A stretch of DNA of 64,000 nt, from positions 3,312,092-3,376,091 of the forward strand of contig NC_064044.1 of the NCBI RefSeq assembly GCF_932526225.1. The letters are read 5' to 3'. The DNA comes from Nematostella vectensis. Its lineage: Eukaryota > Cnidaria > Anthozoa > Actiniaria > Edwardsiidae. The stretch's first letter is position 1. Every line of letters starts with the position of its first letter. The notes beneath the pieces were generated by a model. The model did no database searches, was not told where the DNA came from, and saw only the letters and a list, made by a program, of their open reading frames with translations. The position numbers were made by a program, and so were the translations under genes. Positions 1 through 9,885 of this stretch are shown here, piece by piece.

Positions 1-183
1 AAACCTCAAATAACGTGTAGTGTGTGTGATATAGGTGGTCGCTCTGTATACCATACCTAGTAAACCTCAACTAATGTGTAGTGTGTGTGATATAGGTGGT
101 CGCTCTGTATACCATACCTAGTAAACCTCAACTAACATGTAATGTGTGTTATATAGGTGGTCGCCTTGTGTACCTCTACACCA
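1..183 (+). repeat. 61-bp tandem repeat, 3 copies, spanning the RPL34 intron/exon junction
   Basis: Units start at 1, 62 and 123. Each carries the run GTGTGTGATATAGGTGGTCG or a close variant, i.e. intron end, AG, and first exon bases. The AG falls at 34, 95 and 156, exactly 61 bp apart. Only the third continues into real RPL34 codons. The first two read a few RPL34-like codons and then an in-frame TAG, so they are decoy acceptor/exon stubs. Confidence 0.9.
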
Positions 184-2820
184 AGAAGCAGGGTAAAGTC
201 CCCAAGTGTGGAGACTGCAAGAAGAAGCTTCAGGGGGTGAGGCCTTACAAAATTAAGATATCTACTCTAGCATAAGTTAAGATATCTACTCTAGCATAAA
301 TTAAGATATCTACTCGAGCATAAATAAAGATATCTACTCGAGCATAAATTAAGATATCTACTCTAGCATAAATTAAGATGTCTACTCTAGCATAAATTAA
401 GATATCTACTCTAGCATAAATTAAGATGTCTACTCTAGCATAAATTAAGATATCTACTCTAGCATAAATTAAGATGTCTACTCTAGCATAAATTAAGATG
501 TTTACTCTAGCATAAATTAAGATATCTACTCTAGCATAAATTAAGATGTCTACTCTAGCATAAATTAAGATGTCTACTCTAGCATAAATTAGGATGTCTA
601 CTCTAGCATAAATTAAGATGTCTACTCTAGCATAAATTAAGATGTCTACTCTAGCATAAATTCAGATGTCTACTCTAGCATAAATTAAGATGTCTACTCT
701 AGCATTAATTAAGATGTCTACTCTAGCATAAATTAAGATGTCTACTCTAGCATAAATTAAGATATCTACTCTAGAGTTCACGAGTATGAAAATGGCTTAA
801 AAACCCAAGATAAAAACAACAAAATTCGTCTGAAAACCCATGGGATCATTACTGTAGAGTTAGTGACAAGAATCTGCCCATAAAAGGAGGTGGGAAATTT
901 GAAACATTTTCTCGGGAAGCGCTCCAAGGAGGAGAAAAACACGGATAAGCTCGCAGTTATCCTCGGAACAACTCTATCAAAGAACTCAAGGGTCAAATGG
1001 CCAGTACAATCACTTGCATGAGATAGTTGAATCCACTATCGTTGAGGCGAGTGCGAATTCCTAAAATAAGCTGGAAAATAAGCTTTTTTTCCTGTAGTAG
1101 CTGGCCGGCAGCACAGATAACACTCGCTGCTTGATGAACTTGTAAAGAGACTCCTCTTGAACAGACTTTACATTTTCAATACTGGTAAATCTTGTAACTT
1201 ATACGGACTGGAAATCACTATGAAAATTGTGATTGAAATAATCTATTGCTTCTGCTTCATTAGGGTTTTTGACTTTTTGAACTTGAATCGAAATTACAAT
1301 AGAAAACTGTCAGAATTTCTAGGTTTCCATGACCACGCTTCAATTGGCCAATCAGCTACCAAGTTCAGATTCTGAACCTAGCATAATTTGAAATAGTGCT
1401 TTGACAGGCCAGAGCCTCGTCTCAAGCTTGCTGGCCACTAAATAGAGAGACGTTCGAGGCTCTGGGACCAGGGTAGTTTTCTTACATTTTATAAATAATA
1501 GTGTGAGTGACCCTTGACATTGCAAGGGAAAGCTTCAGTGCTCATGAGAACATCTCATAGCTATGAGATGTCAATCAGTATCGCGATTCACGCATGCTAA
1601 AACGTGGTGGCCCCATTAGCGCATGGCACAACATGCTATGAATAGGCCCTTGATAAGTTTTATGAAATTGTATTGTATCAGGGTTCAAAACTTGATAAGT
1701 TTTATGAAATTGTATTGTATCAGGGTTCAAAATAGCGGCCGGCTGCAGGCGATGGCAGGCTGTTTTCTGGTCTTTGCCAGAGATTTTTTTCTGTATTCCC
1801 CTCTCATATTTTGAGTGTGTAGGCTTTTTCCCCACTAAAATCCACATAGCAGGCAAAATCTAGAATATTTCAAAAAACTATTTTGAACCCTGTTGTATAT
1901 GAAACGTTGTACTCTGATAGTCGATGTGAATAATTTAATCTCAATCACCAAAAAGCAATGTGACGTAAACCTTGTTTTCTAAACAGCTCCCAGCCATGCG
2001 CCCTATGAAATTGATGCACATTTCCAAGCCACAAAAGACAGTCTCCCGTGCTTATGGAGGATCACGATGCGCTGCTTGCGTGAAGGAAAGGTAATTATAA
2101 GAAACTCTTCTAGGGTTCTCTATAAGAAACAAAGGATCATTGCCTCGTCAAAATTGCCTGAATGTTGCCTTTTGGGAAAAATTGTAACAAAAACACTGTT
2201 GAAAATGCAGTTCAACATCACTGTGTGTGTTTGGGGATAAAAGGAACCACTTGGGACTGGCCTGTTGTACAATCTTCAGCCATAGTGTATTAGAAATTAC
2301 CTCTATCTTAAGATAATGGATACAACGATGTTCTCGATTTTACAATACAAATCTGTTCTCCCAAGCGTATTATTGACCTCGATTCAACAATATTACTGAT
2401 TCTGTCTACCAAAAAGGAGAGAAAGATTTAAGACAATACACTCGATTAATACAGTTAATCAATTTTTTTGACTTGACAGATCTTGTTAAATGCAGATTAC
2501 AGTCTTACAGAGAGTAACTGTATAGTCTTACACAGAGTAGAGTTACAATATTATTATCTTGTTAACGTGGATAATTAACCAGACCTCACTACAACAATAT
2601 TTTCTAAGGATTTGCCTTTATATCTTAAAATCAAGGACCTCTTTGCAATCAATTTTACAATACATTCTTTTAGGCATATCGTAAAATCCAAGTTCCACGC
2701 TAATCACATTATACTAAAATAAGCCTTTTCTGTGACAGGATTATTCGCGCATTTCTGATTGAGGAGCAGAAGATTGTAGTCAGAGTACTCAAGGCCCAGC
2801 AGGGAAAGAAGACTGCATGA
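157..2820 (+). CDS. RPL34: 60S ribosomal protein L34 (eL34), 3'-terminal three coding exons (5' part off window)
   Basis: Structural protein of the large cytosolic ribosomal subunit. Visible exons: 157-236, 1987-2090 and 2739-2820 (stop TGA 2818-2820), all bounded by AG/GT and joining in frame. Exon 157-236 encodes [17 protein letters not shown] and a CGDC motif. The next encodes [20 protein letters not shown] followed by a CAAC motif, completing the usual two CxxC zinc-ribbon pairs. The last encodes [20 protein letters not shown] and a short lysine-containing tail. These match eukaryotic eL34 over the C-terminal two thirds. The start codon and first exon(s) lie left of base 1. The first intron (237-1986) holds a 24-bp minisatellite and the region upstream of the first visible exon is a triplicated splice-acceptor repeat. 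I saw no obvious box C/D snoRNA in the introns, though ribosomal-protein introns often host them. Confidence 0.95.
251..774. repeat. 24-bp minisatellite in RPL34 intron, about 22 units
   Basis: The unit contains AAGATGTCTACTCTAGCATA. The main variation is GATGTC versus GATATC (a lost or gained EcoRV-type hexamer), plus two TCGAG variants near the left end. It lies 14 bp inside the intron donor at 237. Confidence 0.95.
1551..1570. repeat. Perfect 20-bp palindrome in RPL34 intron
   Basis: CATCTCATAGCTATGAGATG is its own reverse complement. No function is known to me. It may be the core of a small decayed inverted-repeat element, since the region 1400-1475 also shows short inverted arms (CCAGAGCCTCG with CGAGGCTCTGG). 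Confidence 0.8.
1649..1732. repeat. 42-bp direct tandem duplication in RPL34 intron
   Basis: Two identical copies, 1649-1690 and 1691-1732, each beginning CTTGATAAGTTTTATGAAAT. Small open frames here are by-products of the repeat. Confidence 0.9.
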
Positions 2821-2838
2821 TCTGTTACTTGATTGGTC

Positions 2839-2844
2839 AATAAA
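2839..2844 (+). terminator. AATAAA polyadenylation signal of RPL34
   Basis: Canonical AATAAA 19 bp after the RPL34 stop codon, giving the very short 3' UTR usual for ribosomal-protein genes. Confidence 0.85.
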
Positions 2845-3589
2845 ATCTTGGTGTAAATACACTGCTCTGTGGTTTGTTTTATTTTAAACAGGCACTAACG
2901 TTTTGTGCATTTACTGACATATCGTGTGGCATCAAAGCTTTAGGTTGCTGGACTAGTCTTTGCAACTTCAATAATTTGTTCGTAGTGGCCAGGTGATGCA
3001 GATGTTGGTTAATTAGCTCATTTTATTAAAGAGAACCTAATAATAATGAATATGGGACAAATGTCTCAAGCAATGCACCTTCCACAAAAACTTCTACCAC
3101 TTTTCTTGCCCCCCCCCCCCCAAAAAAAAAAAAAAAAACACAGGTAGAAGGGTCTTCCCAATCCCGTCACCCGCAAATCCCTCCATGTCCCGTTTAACTC
3201 CTTCATTACTATATGTAAGGTAGAATGTCTCTTTATACTACCGATACATCATCTAAAATGAAGGTTCATTTTTATCGATACTCGGAATAAGGTAACCCTT
3301 CAAGATATCTATAAACCATATGTGGCATTGTCGTGTAATAACGTATACCCCTGTAACGTAAAATACACCAAAAACTGGAAATCGACTCAGAATCTGGAAA
3401 TCGATACAGAATCATTTGAGAAAATGTACATGCAAAGTGCAAAACTTCCGCCGACCCAAATGAAGCGAGAAGGTCATTGGAACGGGTTTGGAGTATTCCC
3501 GCCTTTTCTGGCTGAATTCCCGCCCTTCCTAAATTTGACCAATCACATTTCGGCTTATTCGTGACGTCACATGTGGGGTTTGACAGGGA
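2845..3589. other. Intergenic region RPL34 to PRDM9
   Basis: No supported gene. It contains a C-run followed by an A-run at about 3110-3140 and otherwise unique AT-rich DNA. The right end (3480-3600) is more GC-rich, with GTGACGTCAC at about 3561, and may be the PRDM9 promoter. Confidence 0.6.
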
Positions 3590-3599
3590 GGCGCGCATT

Positions 3600-3710
3600 T
3601 TTGAATGAAAACTTTTCTTCAGAAGCAAACAAAGTTTTAGTCTGCTTTTGGGGTATTTTATTTCGTTAGTCCTTATCGCATGAGACAGTCAAAATAGGCC
3701 AAACTGCTTG
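3600..3710 (+). promoter_or_regulatory. Probable non-coding first exon of the PRDM9 gene
   Basis: A good donor, TG|GTAAGT, follows 3710 and the next acceptor is TTTCACAG at 4131-4138, eight bases before the chosen PRDM9 ATG. The only ATG near the exon end (3680) opens a five-codon uORF closed by TAG at 3697. The left boundary is a guess. This is inference from splice signals only. Confidence 0.4.
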
Positions 3711-4146
3711 GTAAGTCTATGCATCTCCTTTTTTGGTTATTTTATCAGTTTTTTGTGCATGTCTTACTTGTTTTCCATAAAAAGAGAGTGGATGTATGGT
3801 CAGTATCGTGTTTTGAGTGAAAAGGGAAAATGTCCCACTTTCATATTTGTTATATTATTTATTAACTTGTTATATTATTTATTAAGTATATATCTTTGGT
3901 TGGAATGGATATATAGAGAGAATGTTTTATATTGGAAAAAATATCAATATTCATTCATCAGCAATTTCATCACACCTCCCATGAGAGAAATTTGGTTTCT
4001 GGTGTTTCTGTTTAATTTAAGATTTGTGTTTCTAGTTTGTCTGTTAATACAGTTAGTAGGATAAGGATTTAATTTGAATGAAGTTAAATGTAAAGATGCG
4101 CGTTTTGTTGAAAGGTATCGAATTTAAATCTTTCACAGGTTTTACA

Positions 4147-7100
4147 ATGGACGCCTATGGAAACCCACTTTCTGAGTTTGAGCTTAGACGACTAGAAAAC
4201 ATCAAGAAAAACAACGAGCTTTTGAGGAGTCTTGGTAAGTTGATAAGTTATGATCATTTCTCCATCATGCCGTTTGTGATGTTGTAAAGGTGTTCTTGTT
4301 GATGTTCATAGTTAAAAAGTGGTGTTCACAAATGAAGAAAATTATTAAATAAATGAAAAGCCAGTTGTATGGTAAATAGACTTAATATGAAATTTTACAG
4401 ATTTTAAGATTTGAAATCACAATTCAGAAATTTGCACATAGGATCTCATGAATCATGATCACACTCTACCTGTTTTCACAAAACACACTGATCGCAGAAA
4501 ACCCCATCGCCCCCTGCTAGATCTTCTTTCTACTTCTTTCTATCATTCCCTGTTTAGGACTCTCTGTACCCCATGAACCAAAGATTCACAAGCCAGTAAA
4601 AGTTGTCCAACCAAAAAAGAAGAAGAAAAAGTGGCCCCTAGAAGACAAGTTGTTTGAAGCAAGTGACACCAGCAGTGAGAGCAGCACAGATAGCGATGAG
4701 GACTGGGTCCCAGGGGTCACTGAGGAGACACTCAAAAAAAGGAAAATGTTTCAGAAATTCCAGCCAGGTACTGTTTGGCAATATAAGACTTTTATTATAC
4801 ACTAGTCTCTGCAATGTTAGACTTTTATTTGTATAATCTTTCAACTTTGCATATCATCTCCTCAGAGTTCCGACCAAAAAGACAGACATCATTTGTGTCA
4901 TCTTGTACTAAGGTACTAACTGCATCAAATGTCAGAATTGTTTCCTTTTCTTCTGCAATAGAAATAACTGACAAAAATAACATTCTCTCCAGCAACCCCG
5001 CTTCCCTCCCCTCCCCCCCAAAAAAACCCACAACACAAAAAAAATAAATCGCTCATTACTTGAATTCCATAAAATATCTAATAAATGACCAAAAGTCCAG
5101 GTTTGCTTATTACTGCGCACATGTCACAATTGAATCACTATAGTGTCTGGTTTTTTTTTTCATTTTTTCAACATTTCTACACCAACACCAAAACATTTTA
5201 TGTTGGCTGCCAAAAGCAGCTTCCATATGCCATATTGCTGTATCTGTGTCCTTACAAGATTCAGAACTCCAGCTGCAAATAGATGTTTATTCTATTATTT
5301 TATAGTGACTTTTTAATTGGAATTACATTTACCATACTTTTATCTCATTGAGACAGAAATCTGAGCCTAAGTCTGAGAAACAACACTGTGATGACTTTGA
5401 GGAGTTAGGACGGATCGCCATGCAGCTAGACACAGACAGCTCCTTCTTTGATGATTCACCAAGTCATCAAGCTGTCAAGCACGACACAGACGCAAGGTAC
5501 CCAAAGAGACCAAGGGCTACAAAAAACAGCTATCGGGAGGCTGAAGTTCCAGATGATGACCATTACTTGTGTAAGTTGCTGGTATAGCAAATCTTCATCC
5601 TCGGTGTCTCATGGTAACACAAGATAAGCACAATAAGTACCAAGCTAGGGTGATTCTGAGATGCAGACTGTACTTCTATGTCAAAGTCTTTTCTGACTAC
5701 AGTTGCCTCTATAGGATCAAGGCTCAAAACAAGATTTGCAAAACTGTCAGCAATAAATCTTAAATATTCTGAATTTCTAACTCCTAATAAAGGGAGTAAT
5801 TTTAGGGGAGACTTTTCAGATAGGAGTCTGAAAAGAAATAAATACTGTACCCTTTTTAACCTTCTCTTGGCAAAAATATTTTTTTCTCTTGTGTGGTACA
5901 GGAAGTTTTTATACATGAAGAGTGTTCCTCAAAAATGTTATTGTGTATCATAGTTTGTGAAGAGTGTCAAGACCTTCATTATGTTTAACCTTCTCTTGGC
6001 AAAAATATTTTTTTCTCTTGTGTGGTACAGGAAGTTTTTATACATGAAGAGTGTTCCTCAAAAATGTTATTGTGTATCATAGTTTGTGAAGAGTGTCAAG
6101 ACCTTCATTATGGGGAGTGCCCCATCCACGGTCCATTGCAAGCCATTGCAGATAATGCCACTACATCCAGTACCCAGACAACAGCCAGGGCAACTCTGCC
6201 TCACTGCTTGGAGATAAAGACATCTTCCATACCAAATGCTGGTCTTGGCGTGTTTTCCAAGTCAAGAATAGCAAAACGAGTCATGTTTGGGCCGTATAAA
6301 GGAACCAAGGTTAAACTCAGTGACGAGCAAATGGAGAATGACACCAGCTACATGTGGGAGGTAAACTATGGGACTAGTTGCGACCCTCGATTCTAGTCCG
6401 ATACTGCACGTTATTATAAGGAAGGGTACGGTAATGCGAGTCCGGTTTGGGTTAGCCCGGCTGTATATTGTCTGTACCTGCATTCAAGGATTTGCTGACA
6501 AGGGGCTGCGAAGTACTTGATATTATATGCGTGTGTGTGTTGGGGGGGGGGGGGGGGGGGTGCATCATTTGCAAAGCCTAAAATTATCTAGATATTTTGA
6601 GTGGTGGTTCACTAAATTTTCAGATAAGCAGGGATGGGAATTTTAATCATTTCATCGATGGTCACGACGAAGAGCAAAGCAACTGGATGAGATTCGTTAA
6701 CTGCTCTCGGTGTGAGAAGGAACAGAACCTCGTGACCTTCCAATATCGTGGGCAAATATTCTACCGCTCCTACAAAGACGTCCACCCGGGTACGGAGCTG
6801 CTGGTGTGGTACGGAGACAAGTACGCCAACGACCTTGGGATAGCACTTGAAGACGTGGAGGACTCCAATATTATTGCGAGTGAGTTGTGCTGTGTAATTC
6901 ATATAAAATGCAATAATTCATTTTTTCAACATACATACTCTACTGTATTCTAAATTTCAATTCGTATCCATAACGAAAAGCACTAACGATAAACAATAAA
7001 TCACACTTTTAATTTAAATTATCGTCTTTTTCAGGTTTAGATACGAAAGATTATACTTGTAAAAAGTGTTCCAGGTGCTTTACCTCCTCCAACGCGCTAC

Positions 7101-8074
7101 TTTGGCACAGAAAACGATGCTACATCGAACCGACTGGGGACGAGCTCAAGTGCAAACTGTGTCAGCAGCAGTGTGCCACACCCAAAACACTGACGGGACA
7201 CATCGTGTCTGAACACTGCGAGAACTCATCTCGTGTGTGTCCAATATGCGAAAAGGATTTTTGTGATTATCGCTATATGATTATGCACATTTTGACACAC
7301 ACGAAATATAAGCCTTACAAATGCACACAGTGCGGTAAAGCGTTTGCACATGCAAGTAGTCTAACAGAACATATGCGGACACACAGTGGGGAGAAGCCAC
7401 ATAAGTGCACACAGTGCGGTAAAGCGTTTGCACGGGCAAGTGTTCTAACAAGACATATGCGGACACACAGTGGGGAGAAGCCACATAAGTGCACACAGTG
7501 CGGTAAAGCGTTTGCACATGCTGGTAATCTAACAACACATATGCGGACACACAGTGGGGAGAAGCCACATAAGTGCACACAGTGCGGTAAAGCGTTTGCA
7601 CAGCCAAGTGTTCTAACAAGACATATGCGGACACACAGTGGGGAGAAGCCACATAAGTGCACACAGTGCGGTAAAGCGTTTGCACGGGCAAGTGTTCTAA
7701 CAAGACATATGCGGACACACAGTGGGGAGAAGCCACATAAGTGCACACAGTGCGGTAAAGTGTTTGCACAGGCTGGTAATCTAACAACACATATGCGGAC
7801 ACACAGTGGGGAGAAGCCACATAAGTGCACACAGTGCGGTAAAGTGTTTGCACAGGCTGGTAATCTAACAACACATATGCGGACACACAGTGGGGAGAAG
7901 CCACATAAGTGCACACAGTGCGGTAAAGCGTTTGTACATGCAAGTAATCTAACAAAACATATGCGGATACACAGTGGGGAGAAGCCATGTAAGTGCACTC
8001 AGTGCGGTAAAGTGTTTGCACATACAAGTCATCTAACAAAACATATGCGGACACACAGTAGGGAGAAGCACTAA
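4147..8074 (+). CDS. PRDM9: PRDM9 (Meisetz) orthologue: PR/SET histone methyltransferase with hypervariable C2H2 zinc-finger array
   Basis: In vertebrates PRDM9 writes H3K4me3/H3K36me3 at sites chosen by its zinc fingers and so positions meiotic recombination hotspots. Exons: 4147-4234, 4558-4767, 4866-4912, 5357-5570, 6083-6360, 6624-6879, 7035-8074. They sum to 2133 nt (710 aa plus stop) with all phases matching. Residues 15-31 (RRLENIKKNNELLRSLGL region) resemble the KRAB-B part of PRDM9. A Lys run and acidic STDSDEDWVP follow (about 49-81), and the human protein has a similar SDEEW segment. Residues 160-187 (KRPRATKNSYREAEVPDDDH) resemble the SSXRD motif. A CEEC...C..H zinc knuckle starts at 188. 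PR/SET runs about 217-355, with NWMRFVNC, EQNLVTFQYRGQIFYR and ELLVWYGD. Tyr276, Tyr326 and Tyr342 fall where, from memory, human PRDM9 has active-site Tyr276, 341 and 357. Two degenerate fingers, one ordinary finger (about 433-455) and nine tandem fingers (461-710) follow. The ATG at 4147 has A at -3 and G at +4. No clear KRAB-A box is seen. Alternatives (PRDM7, PRDM11) lack this combination. Confidence 0.93.
5855..6112 (+). repeat. Exact 129-bp tandem duplication across the PRDM9 SET-exon splice acceptor
   Basis: Bases 5855-5983 and 5984-6112 are identical. Each holds the intron end, the acceptor ATCATAG and the first 30 bases of the zinc-knuckle/SET exon. Reading the first copy as exon reaches an in-frame TAA within about 11 codons, so only the second acceptor (exon from 6083) gives PRDM9. 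Confidence 0.95.
6541..6560 (+). repeat. Poly-G tract (about 20 G) in PRDM9 intron
   Basis: A homopolymeric G run lies between the two SET exons, 64 bp before the second one. It is one of about a dozen such runs in the window. It could form a G-quadruplex on the coding strand, and its length is uncertain in any assembly. Confidence 0.85.
7322..8071 (+). repeat. 84-bp coding minisatellite: nine tandem PRDM9 zinc fingers
   Basis: Each unit encodes CTQCGKAFxxxxxLTxHMRT plus an HSGEKPHK-type linker. Residues at helix positions -1,2,3,6 are, in order: HSSE, RSVR, HGNT, QSVR, RSVR, QGNT, QGNT, HSNK, HSHK. Outside these (and +1: A/P/T) there are only a few changes (KAF/KVF, FA/FV, RTH/RIH, and linker changes in the last units). 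Near-identity at silent sites points to recent unit duplication or gene conversion. Confidence 0.95.
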
Positions 8075-8079
8075 ATAAA
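8074..8079 (+). terminator. AATAAA overlapping the PRDM9 stop codon
   Basis: The stop TAA (8072-8074) is part of TAAATAAAG, so the first polyadenylation signal overlaps the stop. Further AATAAA hexamers lie at 8556-8565. Which is used cannot be told from sequence. Confidence 0.5.
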
Positions 8080-8185
8080 GGCTTCAGAAGTTGCTGGTAA
8101 GCAAACTAGAGATAACGAGTAGACACAGTGAAGAGAAGACCAGCACTCAAGCGTTCTTAAATGCCACGTGTGTTTGTTAAGACTT

Positions 8186-8405
8186 TACTGATCCGGGTAT
8201 CGTCCACACAACGCGAAACGATATCCGAAAACGGAACAATTTGAAAACGCTCTTTGGAGTGAACGATACTTTTTAGTGCCATGTGGACAGAAGAAAACGG
8301 AACTTTTTGAAAACAACGGCGTGCTTCCCTTTGCTCGCGGGGCGTAAGCAGGTGAAATGGAAATCGTTTCCGTATCGTTTTTGCGTTTTCGTGTTGACGG
8401 TCCGT
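8186..8405. mobile_element. Non-autonomous DNA-transposon-like element (diverged inverted ends)
   Basis: The left part (CGTCCACACAACGCGAAACG) is mirrored by the right part, whose reverse complement begins CCGTCAACACGAAAACGCAA. The A/C-rich AAAACG-type repeats inside resemble short dispersed elements seen in many animal genomes. A 197-codon open frame on the minus strand across it shows no protein family and is discounted. The ends are approximate and no target-site duplication was identified. Confidence 0.4.
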
Positions 8406-9084
8406 TTCAAAATGAAACGCTTCGTGTGAGCGCGGAAAATACGTTTGGATTATGAGGGTTCCATTGCCATAACATACACGTGTGAACTTAGCATTATTCA
8501 TACCGGACGTCGATAACCGTAAACCCCTGTATGTTAGGTAGGATATTGATTTGTAAATAAATAAAACACGTACTGAGCGTTGTATGTGTTTTACTTGCCA
8601 TGATTTCATTTTTATATTCCTATTGTCTGCGCATCTTTCAAGCAAAAAACAACAATAAAAACCATGCCCCAGTTGACAGTAAAAAAGACTAAAATTCGGA
8701 TTTATTAGTATCGGCAAATCGTCTAGCAAATCGTTGCCCTTTATCGACAAAGAGAAATAGCGTTAGGTGCTCTTGGGCCATTACATATCCAGGGCGCGTA
8801 CCCAGGATTATCAATATCATGAAATAAAGAATTTGACGATCCTTCTGTTAGAAGTGTACACTTTATATTAACGGGCAAGGGGGAAATAGTATGGAGATAG
8901 TGTTGCTGTATATTATCGTCAGTGTTGGGATAAAATATGAATGACCAAAAACTACAAATCTCTTAAAAAATATTCAACTATAGATACTGCTTAACGTCAA
9001 AGCGTTTGCCAAATCTGAAAAATAAAACCTAACTTTTGCAATAAATAGTACCGAAAACTGCCCATTCCATATTTTTGTACGATA

Positions 9085-9429
9085 TACCGTAATGATTCGA
9101 ATAAGCGCCCTCCTTTAAATAAGCGCCCATTCTCGACCCCAAATTTTGGAATAAGTACTCCCTCCCCTCCCACTAAAAACATCCCAACAAAAGCCTTACT
9201 TGAATGGTGAAAATCTTAACTGATTATATTTAGCTCCCATTGACACCCTCACATATTACAACACGGGTCTACTTATCATCACTTCAACTTCTATAACCAT
9301 ACGAGTACAAAATTTAGTTCTCATACGATTCAGAAGCTGGTATTTTTCGCCGAAATAATATAAGACCTCCCCCAAAAAAACCTGAAAAATTAAATAAGGG
9401 CTAGGGCGTTTATTCGAGTCATTACGGTA
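9085..9429. mobile_element. MITE, about 345 bp, 26-bp terminal inverted repeats
   Basis: The left end, TACCGTAATGATTCGAATAA and the following GCGCCC, pairs with the right-end reverse complement TACCGTAATGACTCGAATAA and ACGCCC: 24 of 26 positions match. TA dinucleotides at the termini suggest a TA target, as for Tc1/mariner-like elements. It has no coding capacity. Confidence 0.75.
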
Positions 9430-9885
9430 ATTCTCGGACGCAAAAATATTTTTTATAGAAAGAAGTTTAGCAGCTCCATTGTAAAGAGCTCCAAATGTAA
9501 AGATTTGCATAATTCCAGAAACCATTATCCTTATTCAAGTCCATGGTCCGCGATTTGGATTCCTATGGTTGGTTGTGAGTGCTGGGAGTTTCCTGTGGCG
9601 TCATGACTCTCTCCAACAACAGGAAACCCAATATCAGAAACCCGAGTAAGAACACCTTGTACTAGGCTGCACGTTCCTTACTTTCTAGGCGATTGTTATT
9701 TGACTAGCTGCTCGGTATATAGTACAATGAACCATGTGATTAAAGCCCCGTGCAAATAGCGCCAACCTCCCTCCAGTCAGCATTGTTAGCTCATGTTAGG
9801 TCATGATAAGTAGGTGAAGAACCTAAATTGACGCAGAGCCTATCAATTCATCGTAATTCTTACACGGATAGCCACTTATAAGTAT

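Noticed and set aside
251..774. Regularly spaced repeats resembling a CRISPR array
   Set aside because: Units are contiguous with no unique spacers, inside a eukaryotic intron; it is a minisatellite.
4147..4234. N-terminus as a WDR76-like protein (similar RL.NI..N...L.SL motif)
   Set aside because: The downstream exons join in frame to SSXRD-like, SET and zinc-finger sequence; no WD repeats follow.
7281..8054. Minus-strand frames of 227-257 codons opposite the zinc fingers
   Set aside because: Shadows of the 84-bp coding repeat, whose length is a multiple of three. No domain, start context or splice support.
8157..8750. 197-codon minus-strand frame
   Set aside because: Overlaps a transposon-like inverted-repeat segment, no recognisable family and no splice or start support.
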